Assembly: GCA_028824415.1 (NCBI GenBank)
Contig: JAPPDX010000120.1
Location: forward strand, 1 to 35,496
Source: a bacterium
GTDB lineage: Bacteria; Actinomycetota; Acidimicrobiia; Acidimicrobiales; CATQHL01
Length of the DNA stretch: 35,496 nucleotides
Direction of reading: 5' to 3'
Part shown: one piece after another, positions 8,821 through 17,768 of the stretch
How positions within the stretch are numbered: position 1 is the stretch's first letter
Layout: each line of letters opens with the position of its first letter
The notes under the pieces: model-generated
Database searches by the model: none
What the model was told of the DNA's origin: nothing
The model's input: only the letters and a program-made list of their open reading frames with translations
Position numbers and translations under genes: made by a program

Positions 8821-9716
8821 TGGCAAGTGCCACCTGCCGGGGGTTGCCCGGAGACTGGCTGAACTCGTGGCTAGCGGCGGTTGGGTCGACGGTCCTGGAT
8901 TCGCGGCTGCGCCTTCGGTGGACGACCGAGCCCATTCCGGTAGCCGTCCTCAGCGTTGAGAGCGATGAGGATCCGCTCGATGTGCTCGTGAGCGCCTGGC
9001 CCACCGCGGATCGGCTCGAGGCGATGCCAATCGCGCAGCGACACGGCGATCTGGCGGCGATGAAGCGCATTGTCCCCGTGGATGTTTTCGTGGAGCGGGC
9101 GAGAACCTTTCGCAGCCATCCCGATGTGTGGACTCTGTCATCAACGGTCACTGACCTCGGTGTCTACAAGGGAGGGGAGGTCGCGCACGCGCCGCTGGAT
9201 CCCAAGGGACCCGGCACGATCAAGTGGTTGCATCACCGGCTGTTGAAGACGTACCGACTCGTGGAGAATCCCGAAGATCAGATCCGGCGTTCTCTGAGCG
9301 GCCGCGGGCAGCGCGTCGTGGACAACGGCCTCGGTTTTGATCTGACCCGGCTGACCACCCAGGCCGACGGCTCGGCAAAGCTGGTCGATCCGATTATCGA
9401 GGTCTTGGCGTTCTTCGGGCTTGCGCTACTGCCGGTCCGCAGCTCCGGGCTTGACATGACCCTTCCAGGTGTCCGCGCTCGGCCCGAGCGCCGCCAGCGG
9501 GGCTGGCGGCGCGATCCTCGATGGTGCTTCGAGTGGCCCGTCTGGAGGCAGGATCTCGATTCGGTTGCCGTCGATGCCCTGCTGGATGTTTGGCGAGACG
9601 CCCGAACGCACCACGGTCGGGAGCGACTCGGCGTGCATGCTGCCTGGCGCACTGTCGGCTACCTCGCTCGTGGCTCGAATGACAACACCGTCGCCTACGG
9701 GTCGGAGCGCCTGTGA
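8820..9716 (+). CDS. Putative type I-G Cas8-position subunit (Csb3/Csx17 slot)
   Basis: A 298-residue protein in the place where I-G operons carry their Cas8-like gene (csb3 or csx17). It starts CRGLPGDWLNSWLAAVG, a pattern like the N-terminal region of small Cas8-type subunits, and has DNGLGFDLTRL in the middle and a Trp/Arg-rich C-terminal half (RQRGWRRDPRWCFEWPVW). The ATG shares one base with the cas3 stop (TGATG); the ORF extends upstream but that part lies inside cas3. It would recognise the protospacer-adjacent motif and sit at the crRNA 5' end if it is Cas8. The family assignment comes mainly from position and length, since I cannot identify a diagnostic motif; it looks short for Csx17. 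Confidence 0.6.
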   Translation: MASATCRGLPGDWLNSWLAAVGSTVLDSRLRLRWTTEPIPVAVLSVESDEDPLDVLVSAWPTADRLEAMPIAQRHGDLAAMKRIVPVDVFVERARTFRSHPDVWTLSSTVTDLGVYKGGEVAHAPLDPKGPGTIKWLHHRLLKTYRLVENPEDQIRRSLSGRGQRVVDNGLGFDLTRLTTQADGSAKLVDPIIEVLAFFGLALLPVRSSGLDMTLPGVRARPERRQRGWRRDPRWCFEWPVWRQDLDSVAVDALLDVWRDARTHHGRERLGVHAAWRTVGYLARGSNDNTVAYGSERL

Positions 9717-10330
9717 GCCTCGAACCGGTTGTCGCAATCTCCGCGATCGAGCACTACGCCTACTGCCCGCGCCAGTGTGCGCTCATCCACGGCGACGGCG
9801 TCTGGAGGGACAACCGGCACACGGTCCGCGGCAGCCGCGCCCACCGTCGGGTCGACAGCGGGGAGCACCGCCATGAACGGGGCCGGCTGGTTCTTCGAGC
9901 GATTCCGCTCTGGTCCGAGTCGCTCGGCCTGACGGGACGAGCCGATGCCATCGAGATTCAAGATGGGAGAGTCTGGCCGGTCGAATACAAGGCAGGCAGC
10001 CGCCACGGCATGACGGCAGCGCTACAGCTCTGTGCCCAAGCGATGTGCATCGAGGAAATGCTGGCGGCGACAATCGAGGAGGGCTTCGTCTGGTATTCCA
10101 GCAGCCGCCGGCGCGACCGGATCGCGTTCACCAACGAGATGCGCGTGCAGGTGATCGACGTCGTGGGTGCGATTCGCCGCCAGTTGACTTCCGGCCGGTT
10201 ACCGGTCGCGCCGAACGATCAGAGATGTCGGGAATGCCAACTCCTCCACCACTGCCTACCCGGGCTGGCGAGCGAGCCGGACACAGTGGCGGATTATGTG
10301 CGCCACGAGGTCCTCGCGTGCGCTACCTGA
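9713..10330 (+). CDS. cas4: Cas4 exonuclease for spacer processing
   Basis: A 205-residue Cas4. It has the N-terminal cysteine pair C18/C22 in YCPRQCALIHG and the C-terminal cysteines in CRECQLLHHC that bind the iron-sulfur cluster. The RecB-type nuclease core is seen as GRADAIE, VEYKAG and a following Gln-rich helix. Cas4 trims prespacers and selects those with the right adjacent motif during adaptation. GTG at 9713 overlaps the previous stop as GTGA. In many I-G systems Cas4 is fused to Cas1; here the two are separate, with a 13-base overlap in different frames. Confidence 0.93.
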   Translation: MSLEPVVAISAIEHYAYCPRQCALIHGDGVWRDNRHTVRGSRAHRRVDSGEHRHERGRLVLRAIPLWSESLGLTGRADAIEIQDGRVWPVEYKAGSRHGMTAALQLCAQAMCIEEMLAATIEEGFVWYSSSRRRDRIAFTNEMRVQVIDVVGAIRRQLTSGRLPVAPNDQRCRECQLLHHCLPGLASEPDTVADYVRHEVLACAT

Positions 10331-11337
10331 GTACCGTCTACGTGCGGGAGCATCGAGCGCGTATCAGCCATCGACGCGGTTCGCTAGTTGTATCCAGCCC
10401 TGAGTCGAAGCAGCGGATCCCTCTGCAAGCAATCGATGGCGTCATGATTCTCGGGGGCGCGCAGATCACGACGGATGCGTTGGCGGCATGCGTCGAGCAG
10501 AATGTCCGGGTCGCCGCGCTGAAGCGAAATGGGGGTCTTCGCTTTGTCGTCGGCGGTCCGGTTGGCGGCAATATTCATCTCCGAAGTGCGCTGCACGGAG
10601 CAGTGAACGACCGTGACCATTCTCTCGACCTTTCTCGTGTCGTCGTCGCAGGCAAGTTGCAGAATTGCCGCCAGGTGGTGCGCCGCTGGTCCCGTGACCA
10701 CTCCGACGATTCGATCTCCGCAGACCTGCAGAGCCGAGCCGAGCAGATTGCCGGTCGGATCGGTCGTCTGGCCAGTGCCGAGAGTCCGGACCACGTTCGC
10801 GGCATCGAGGGCGATGCCGCCAGGATCTATTTCGGAGCGATGAAACGCGTCCTGGCCAACAGTTGCCTTGACTTCTCCAACAGGACACGACGCCCCCCAC
10901 GGGATCCTGTGAATTCGATGCTGGGGTATTGCTACGGCCTACTGGTATCAGAGTTGATCGGTGCGCTCGACGCTGTTGGATTGGATCATCAACTGGGGTT
11001 CTTCCATCGGCCCCGATCTGGCCGACCATCGTTGGCGCTGGATCTCGCGGAAGAATTCCGGCCGATTGTTGATCGAACTGTCGTCAAATTGATTCGGCGG
11101 CGGCAAGTGGGGCCTGAGTCGTTTGTGAGGACTCCGGGAGGCGCGGTCTACATCGAGGACCAGGCTCGCGTCGATCTGCTCAAGGTTTGGGAAGCTCAGA
11201 AAGAGGCAGAGTACTATCACCCGGTGTTGCGACAGTCAGTTGAGCGCTGGGCGCTTCCCTCGGTGCAGGCAACACTCCTTGCGCGCCACCTGCGCCAGGA
11301 CATTCCGATGTATCCACCGTTCGTGCTGTCCTTCTGA
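10318..11337 (+). CDS. cas1: Cas1 integrase
   Basis: A 339-residue Cas1, the integrase that inserts new spacers. Metal-binding residues are present: E164 in GIEGDAARIYF, H230 in GFFHRPRSGRPSL and D242 in LALDLAEEFRP. The N-terminal beta domain is LSTVYVREHRARI. The open frame extends upstream to 10045, but that part is a shadow inside cas4; GTG at 10318, giving MRYLSTVYV, matches the normal Cas1 N-terminus and overlaps cas4 by 13 bases. The catalytic set is intact, so adaptation may be active, in line with the long uniform array. Confidence 0.95.
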   Translation: MRYLSTVYVREHRARISHRRGSLVVSSPESKQRIPLQAIDGVMILGGAQITTDALAACVEQNVRVAALKRNGGLRFVVGGPVGGNIHLRSALHGAVNDRDHSLDLSRVVVAGKLQNCRQVVRRWSRDHSDDSISADLQSRAEQIAGRIGRLASAESPDHVRGIEGDAARIYFGAMKRVLANSCLDFSNRTRRPPRDPVNSMLGYCYGLLVSELIGALDAVGLDHQLGFFHRPRSGRPSLALDLAEEFRPIVDRTVVKLIRRRQVGPESFVRTPGGAVYIEDQARVDLLKVWEAQKEAEYYHPVLRQSVERWALPSVQATLLARHLRQDIPMYPPFVLSF

Positions 11338-11627
11338 TGGACATCCTCGTCACATACGACATTGCTGATACGGATGGACCCGGCAGCATTCGATTGCGGC
11401 GAATTGCCGACGTCTGTCAGCGCTATGGCGAACGAGTCCAACTATCCGTGTTCGAGTGTCGAGTTGCACCGGACGGGTACATACGCCTCCTTGGTGAACT
11501 TGAAGACGCGATCAACCCTCGGCTCGACAGTGTCGTCGTCTACCGTTTCGTGGGGGAAATCCAGGCTGCCAGAACGACCTTCGGCCGCGCCCGGTCACGT
11601 GAGTTGGGCGAACCTTGGCTCGTGTAG
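11337..11627 (+). CDS. cas2: Cas2 adaptation protein
   Basis: A 96-residue Cas2. MDILVTYDIAD is the ferredoxin-like first strand with the conserved Asp, followed by RLRRIADVCQRYGERVQLSVFEC, the typical helix and second strand. It forms the central dimer of the Cas1-Cas2 integrase. The ATG shares one base with the cas1 stop (TGATG). It is the last cas gene, and only 130 bases separate it from the first repeat. Confidence 0.94.
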   Translation: MDILVTYDIADTDGPGSIRLRRIADVCQRYGERVQLSVFECRVAPDGYIRLLGELEDAINPRLDSVVVYRFVGEIQAARTTFGRARSRELGEPWLV

Positions 11628-11757
11628 CGCCTGCGAACCGCCATTGATCCTTGGCAAGTGAATCGCCTCAAGCGCGAACACAGTGCTTTTCATTGAAGCT
11701 CGTCGCGCTGCGAGTGTTGCTCGTGGGGAGCATTTTACTGAAGTTGCCAATATGGCG
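11628..11757 (+). promoter_or_regulatory. CRISPR leader
   Basis: The 130 bases between cas2 and the first repeat are less GC-rich than the genome around them and contain T-rich stretches (GTGCTTTTCATTG, CATTTTACTG). Leaders carry the array promoter and the site that directs new spacer insertion. The position at the cas2 end, and the degenerate repeat at the opposite end, fit this assignment. Promoter boxes are not assigned. Confidence 0.7.
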
Positions 11758-13861
11758 GCGTTGCCGGCCCGTCAGGGCCGGCCTTCGTTGAGCGCACTTC
11801 TCGACGCGGCGCCACGCGGCGTCCTCGTCGTGCGTTGCCGGCCCGTCAGGGCCGGCCTTCGTTGAGCGCGCTGCCGGTCGGTGGGGGCGATCAGGGGGGT
11901 CTCGTGCGTTGCCGGCCCGTCAGGGCCGGCCTTCGTTGAGCGCTTGTGCTCGATTGGGCTCGAAGTGCCATTAGAGACCGCGTTGCCGGCCCGTCAGGGC
12001 CGGCCTTCGTTGAGCGCGCTACACCCTCACCCGCCACGTCAGCCTCCTCGGCGCGCGTTGCCGGCCCGTCAGGGCCGGCCTTCGTTGAGCGTCTCGGTGC
12101 GCCGCGGAGGTGTTCCCGCCGCACCAGCGTTGCCGGCCCGTCAGGGCCGGCCTTCGTTGAGCGAGTTCGGGAAGAACGCCGAGTTCCCGGACGCCGCGAG
12201 GGCGTTGCCGGCCCGTCAGGGCCGGCCTTCGTTGAGCGCACCTGTCCGCTGAGGGTCCCGGCGGGCGTGTGATCATGCGTTGCCGGCCCGTCAGGGCCGG
12301 CCTTCGTTGAGCGCGGACGATCACGGTGACGGGCACGATCACGCCGACACATGCGTTGCCGGCCCGTCAGGGCCGGCCTTCGTTGAGCGAAGGATCGCCG
12401 GCGCCGCCTCGCCCGCCTCGGCGAGACGCGTTGCCGGCCCGTCAGGGCCGGCCTTCGTTGAGCGGTCTCGGTCTTGGAGGTCGATTCGCTCTGGCTCTGC
12501 GAGCGTTGCCGGCCCGTCAGGGCCGGCCTTCGTTGAGCGCGTGTCCGGGAGGCGGGCCAGCAGGTCGGCGTCCGGCGTTGCCGGCCCGTCAGGGCCGGCC
12601 TTCGTTGAGCGCCAGAAGCCAAGGTGGACCGGAGGTCACAGATGGAGCGTTGCCGGCCCGTCAGGGCCGGCCTTCGTTGAGCGAGCACAGGCGCTACCAA
12701 GACTCCATCCAGCAGAAGGTCGTGCGTTGCCGGCCCGTCAGGGCCGGCCTTCGTTGAGCGGAATGGGACAGTGCTCACGCTGAACAGGTCCGGCAGGCGT
12801 TGCCGGCCCGTCAGGGCCGGCCTTCGTTGAGCGACGTCGTGGTGGGAGCAGTGCCCGGAGGGGACGCCGCGTTGCCGGCCCGTCAGGGCCGGCCTTCGTT
12901 GAGCGTTCGACCAGAAGAATCAGCGGACGATCTACGTAGAGCGTTGCCGGCCCGTCAGGGCCGGCCTTCGTTGAGCGACAGTGAGGATCACCAAGCGTGA
13001 AGCAGAGCACCTGGCGTTGCCGGCCCGTCAGGGCCGGCCTTCGTTGAGCGGGCTCAGCGCCGGCAACATCGCCCAGCGCCTCATGGCGTTGCCGGCCCGT
13101 CAGGGCCGGCCTTCGTTGAGCGACACGCTTGAGGGCCTCACCGGAGAGGGTCTGCCCGGCGTTGCCGGCCCGTCAGGGCCGGCCTTCGTTGAGCGATCGC
13201 CAGCGCCGACACGCTCGTGCAGCTCACGAACGTGCGTTGCCGGCCCGTCAGGGCCGGCCTTCGTTGAGCGGCCTCGGACTTCGCCGAGTTCCTGGGTGGC
13301 AGCACGCGCGTTGCCGGCCCGTCAGGGCCGGCCTTCGTTGAGCGACGTCCGGGGTCTCGATGTCCACAGCGATGCTCGCCATGCGTTGCCGGCCCGTCAG
13401 GGCCGGCCTTCGTTGAGCGATGCAGGCGGGCACCGACTTCGACTTGCGCGACGAGCGTTGCCGGCCCGTCAGGGCCGGCCTTCGTTGAGCGGATGGCCTC
13501 AGGCCACGAGAGAGGAGACCCACATGGCGCGTTGCCGGCCCGTCAGGGCCGGCCTTCGTTGAGCGACACACCAACCCCCACACACCCCAGACCACAACCC
13601 ACGCGTTGCCGGCCCGTCAGGGCCGGCCTTCGTTGAGCGAACGAGGATCTCAACAAGAGCGTGCTCGGCCCGAACACGCGTTGCCGGCCCGTCAGGGCCG
13701 GCCTTCGTTGAGCGGGGAATCCGTCGTCGAGCTGGTCGGCGGTGACTTCGAGCGTTGCCGGCCCGTCAGGGCCGGCCTTCGTTGAGCGCTGGGTCATCGC
13801 CTGCGCCGTGGGCGTGCCGGACAGGCGTTGCCGGCCCGTCAGGGCCGGCCTTCGTTGAGCG

Positions 13862-13901
13862 TGCAGCGCCGACCACCGCCAGGGCCGGCCTTCGTTGAGC
13901 G
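13862..13901 (+). repeat. Collapsed spacer-repeat unit inside the array
   Basis: After the intact repeat at 13825-13861 come only about 16-19 spacer-like bases, then the 3' part of a repeat from CAGGGCCGG to GAGCG, ending at 13901. The 5' half of that repeat and part of the spacer are missing, about 33 bases by comparison with the usual period. The remnant has lost the left hairpin arm, so this junction should not be cut normally by Cas6. Confidence 0.85.
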
Positions 13902-16888
13902 AGGTATCGGCCGTGGCGAGTAGACGCCCACCACCACGCGTTGCCGGCCCGTCAGGGCCGGCCTTCGTTGAGCGGGGAGGTCGATGGCGTTGGTGTTCAG
14001 CGGCAGCACCGGCGTTGCCGGCCCGTCAGGGCCGGCCTTCGTTGAGCGATGGCCCGAACCCGCATCGGCTACAGCGCCGAGCAGGCGTTGCCGGCCCGTC
14101 AGGGCCGGCCTTCGTTGAGCGTGCCGCATCATGCGCGTCCTGAACGCCGAGCGCCGGGCGTTGCCGGCCCGTCAGGGCCGGCCTTCGTTGAGCGCTCTAC
14201 GGTGACCGCCTCACTGTGTCCATCATGCTCACGCGTTGCCGGCCCGTCAGGGCCGGCCTTCGTTGAGCGTCCGGCCCCGTCGCGGTGCTCAAGCAGTCCG
14301 ACACGGGCGTTGCCGGCCCGTCAGGGCCGGCCTTCGTTGAGCGGACCTCACCAAAGAGCAGGAGCCTGGCAAGTTCGAGGAGGCGTTGCCGGCCCGTCAG
14401 GGCCGGCCTTCGTTGAGCGCGCGGCGAGAACAGCCGCCTCAAGCGCGTCCCGCAGTGCGTTGCCGGCCCGTCAGGGCCGGCCTTCGTTGAGCGTACGACG
14501 ACTTCGTCGCCGACGTCGCCGCCGGCCGGCGTTGCCGGCCCGTCAGGGCCGGCCTTCGTTGAGCGTCTTACAGGGCAGCACCGTGAGTGGGCTCAGAAGG
14601 GGCGTTGCCGGCCCGTCAGGGCCGGCCTTCGTTGAGCGGTGAGAGATCACGGCGCAACCGTGGAAGTCATAAAGGCGTTGCCGGCCCGTCAGGGCCGGCC
14701 TTCGTTGAGCGCAGAGCGACGTCGGCACCGCCGGCGAGGACGTCACCGTGCGTTGCCGGCCCGTCAGGGCCGGCCTTCGTTGAGCGATCATCGACGAGGC
14801 GACCACCCTCGTGTTCCTGAAGCGTTGCCGGCCCGTCAGGGCCGGCCTTCGTTGAGCGATGGTCGAGAGACCGGCCGCGTAGAACCGGTCGCTGGCGTTG
14901 CCGGCCCGTCAGGGCCGGCCTTCGTTGAGCGCGCTCGGACTTGTCGAGGCTCGTCATGCCCTTGGCCAGCGTTGCCGGCCCGTCAGGGCCGGCCTTCGTT
15001 GAGCGTTCTCGCCGGCGCAGAACCAGGTGAGCACCAAGCCCGCGTTGCCGGCCCGTCAGGGCCGGCCTTCGTTGAGCGCGGGAAATCGCTGGCATCCCCG
15101 AGTTGGACGGCCAGGCGTTGCCGGCCCGTCAGGGCCGGCCTTCGTTGAGCGGAGTGGGACCCGAAGCGGGCCGAGATCGGGGAGGACCGGCGTTGCCGGC
15201 CCGTCAGGGCCGGCCTTCGTTGAGCGAACCCCAGATGCGGGAGCATCCACACACCACGAACCGCGTTGCCGGCCCGTCAGGGCCGGCCTTCGTTGAGCGA
15301 CGACGATCTCGCCCTCGGTCTCCAGCAGCACACAGCCGCGTTGCCGGCCCGTCAGGGCCGGCCTTCGTTGAGCGATGGTGAACCTCATCAGGACAGAGCA
15401 GCCGATGCTCGCGCGTTGCCGGCCCGTCAGGGCCGGCCTTCGTTGAGCGAGGTCGTCGAGCGTGACCTCGGAGACGTGGCGGCCGTGCGTTGCCGGCCCG
15501 TCAGGGCCGGCCTTCGTTGAGCGGGCGCGGAGACGCGCCGGTTCGTGCGCTCGGCGGGAGCGCGTTGCCGGCCCGTCAGGGCCGGCCTTCGTTGAGCGGT
15601 TCGCCTGCGATCCGGTTACGGTCGTGATCCATGAGGCGTTGCCGGCCCGTCAGGGCCGGCCTTCGTTGAGCGGGTTGACAGGAGACTGGGCGCGGTACGA
15701 TTCACGAAGCGTTGCCGGCCCGTCAGGGCCGGCCTTCGTTGAGCGATCAGCCGGTCTTCGGCGACCGTCTATTTCCACATCGGGCGTTGCCGGCCCGTCA
15801 GGGCCGGCCTTCGTTGAGCGGTCGACGTCCTGGTGCGCAACCTCCTCATCGGCGGTAACGCGTTGCCGGCCCGTCAGGGCCGGCCTTCGTTGAGCGGAGT
15901 CGCTCCTCGTCGGCGCCCCCTGGAGCGTGCAGGCGTTGCCGGCCCGTCAGGGCCGGCCTTCGTTGAGCGCGCATCCCCGACTACGACCCAACCTGGGGCG
16001 CCCGGGGCGTTGCCGGCCCGTCAGGGCCGGCCTTCGTTGAGCGTCGACGGGCCGCGGCACATTCGCCCAGCCGCCGGCGCGGGCGTTGCCGGCCCGTCAG
16101 GGCCGGCCTTCGTTGAGCGCCGAACCTCAGCCCGATGAGCATGACCGACCCGGTGCGTTGCCGGCCCGTCAGGGCCGGCCTTCGTTGAGCGGCCAGCGCC
16201 CGCGTGTCACGAACGCCGCCGTCGCAGGCGTTGCCGGCCCGTCAGGGCCGGCCTTCGTTGAGCGACAGGTTCCGCGTGGCAGTCCTACGTACCTATTCCG
16301 GCGTTGCCGGCCCGTCAGGGCCGGCCTTCGTTGAGCGATCTACTACAACATCGAAGAGCAGGTTCTGCGATATGCGTTGCCGGCCCGTCAGGGCCGGCCT
16401 TCGTTGAGCGTTCCAGCCACCCGGTGACAACACCGGGAACGTCACGATGCGTTGCCGGCCCGTCAGGGCCGGCCTTCGTTGAGCGAGGAAGCCATGTCAC
16501 GCCTGTTCCGGTTCGTCTATTGCGTTGCCGGCCCGTCAGGGCCGGCCTTCGTTGAGCGGCATGGAACGCTGCCTATGACCAAGTTCGGATACTGCGTTGC
16601 CGGCCCGTCAGGGCCGGCCTTCGTTGAGCGGTGGTCACCTCGGCGACGCGGGGCGGCGCCCGACCCGGCGTTGCCGGCCCGTCAGGGCCGGCCTTCGTTG
16701 AGCGCGCTCGAGCATGATCGCCAGCGCGTCGTCGCGCAGTGCGTTGCCGGCCCGTCAGGGCCGGCCTTCGTTGAGCGGACCTCACGAAGGAGGAAGAGCC
16801 CGGGCACTTCCAGGAGCGTTGCCGGCCCGTCAGGGCCGGCCTTCGTTGAGCGACGAGCCTCGCCGTCGCATCCGACGAACTGCTCCAG

Positions 16889-16920
16889 GCGTTGCCGGCC
16901 CGTCAGGGCCGGCCTTCGTT
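16889..16920 (+). repeat. Degenerate terminal repeat (leader-distal end)
   Basis: The last repeat matches for 32 bases, including the whole hairpin, then runs into CTCGCAC where the others have GAGCG. Terminal repeat decay marks the trailer end and so fixes the orientation of the array. The following 110 bases lead to the toxin-antitoxin genes. Confidence 0.88.
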
Positions 16921-17030
16921 CTCGCACTACCGGCACCGACCCACTTCCGCACGCCCGTCAACGGTCACGCGTGATTCGATCGTGGCTCCGCGCGGCTATC
17001 CTTACAGCAGGTCATTAGTAAGGAGGCGGC

Positions 17031-17291
17031 GTGGATATCGCGGCCAAGATCACGTCGAAGGGTCAGATCACGATCCCAAAGCTTGTGCGGGAGGCTCTCG
17101 GCCTCGCCGAGGGCGATCGTGTCGTCTTCCGGATCGACGATCAGCGAGCTGTGCTTGCCCGCGTCCCCGACCTGCTTGATCTTGCCGGCGCCGTTGATGT
17201 GCCGACATCCGGGCGGAGGTCCGGTTGGGAGGACATACGGCGTCGAACGCGTGACTTCCGGGCTGCGCGAGCGTCGGATTCCGGCTTGTGA
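17031..17291 (+). CDS. AbrB/VapB-type antitoxin
   Basis: An 86-residue protein with a swapped-hairpin AbrB DNA-binding domain at its N-terminus (ITSKGQITIPKLVREALGL, then EGDRVVFRIDD). The C-terminal part, rich in Arg and Asp (GWEDIRRRTRDFR), would wrap and block the toxin. The GTG start at 17031 has a strong AAGGAGG upstream. The stop overlaps the toxin start as GTGA. Such antitoxins usually repress their own promoter, which must lie in 16921-17030. It is adjacent to the end of the CRISPR array. Confidence 0.88.
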   Translation: MDIAAKITSKGQITIPKLVREALGLAEGDRVVFRIDDQRAVLARVPDLLDLAGAVDVPTSGRRSGWEDIRRRTRDFRAARASDSGL

Positions 17292-17704
17292 CCCTGCTCA
17301 GCGTCGAGTCGCCGCGGGCGTTCATCGACACCAACGTCATAATTCGCCACCTCACCGGCGACCCTCCGGACCAGGCAGCGCGAGCGACCGCCTATTTGGC
17401 GGAGGCGGAGCAGTTGTTGCTGGCCGATCTGATCCTCGCCGAGGTGGTGTACGTCCTGGAGTCGTTCTACGAGGTGGAGCGGCACGAGGTTGCGACGCTG
17501 GCGCGGTCTGTTATCACGTTTCCTGCGATCACCACGCTGGACGAGCGTCTGCTGCTGCGTTCACTGGACATCTACGAGACGCATCGAATCGACTACGCCG
17601 AGGCCTACATTGCGGCGTGCGCCGAGCGGGCCGGCGTTCAGCAGATCGTCTCGTTCGACCTCTCCCTCGACCGGGTCGGCACAGTCGCTCGCATCGAACC
17701 CTGA
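17288..17704 (+). CDS. vapC: VapC-type PIN-domain toxin
   Basis: A 138-residue PIN RNase. The acidic residues are D14 in FIDTNVII, E52 in LAEVVYVLE, D102 in HRIDYAEAYIAA and D124/D128 in VSFDLSLD. The N-terminal IDTN is typical for toxins that cleave tRNA or rRNA. GTG at 17288 overlaps the antitoxin stop by 4 bases, so production is coupled to the antitoxin. It is complete and appears active. It lies just past the CRISPR array and could help maintain the locus, which is inference. Confidence 0.88.
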   Translation: MTLLSVESPRAFIDTNVIIRHLTGDPPDQAARATAYLAEAEQLLLADLILAEVVYVLESFYEVERHEVATLARSVITFPAITTLDERLLLRSLDIYETHRIDYAEAYIAACAERAGVQQIVSFDLSLDRVGTVARIEP

Positions 17705-17768
17705 CCGCAGACACTCGGGCTCGGGCGGACCGGTTGGGTGTCGAGCCGGTCCGTTATTCTCGACAAGA

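Larger units (their letters stand above)
11758..16920 (+). CRISPR. Type I-G CRISPR array, 71 repeat copies (69 intact)
   Basis: By hand I place repeat starts from 11758 to 16889 at 72-77 base steps. The 37-base repeat begins GCGTT, then forms a perfect hairpin (GCCGGCCC, loop GTCA, GGGCCGGC), then CTTCGTTGAGCG. Spacers are about 35-40 bases and, apart from one related pair, look unique. Repeats look essentially identical along 5.2 kb, except an internal partial copy (13862-13901) and the terminal copy (16889-16920), which loses its last five bases. Transcription should run from the cas2-side leader, so the newest spacers are near 11795 and the oldest near 16853. The hairpin is the expected Cas6-domain cleavage site in Csb2. 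Every long reading frame in this stretch is a by-product of the repeat. Confidence 0.98.

Noticed and set aside
10045..10317. N-terminal extension of Cas1 by 91 residues
   Set aside because: The extension lies inside cas4 in another frame. GTG 10318 gives the standard Cas1 N-terminus.
13455..16521. Spacers that seem to begin at viral gene starts (14049 with ATG; 15375 with ATG; 16486 with AGGA before ATG)
   Set aside because: Met codons can be internal, and only the last has a ribosome-site look. Too few to claim a bias to gene starts.
11758..16920. Many reading frames of 60-295 residues on both strands with repeats such as ALPARQGRPSLS or AQRRPALTGRQR
   Set aside because: They are translations of the CRISPR repeat in different frames, interrupted by spacers. 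Nothing supports expression as protein.
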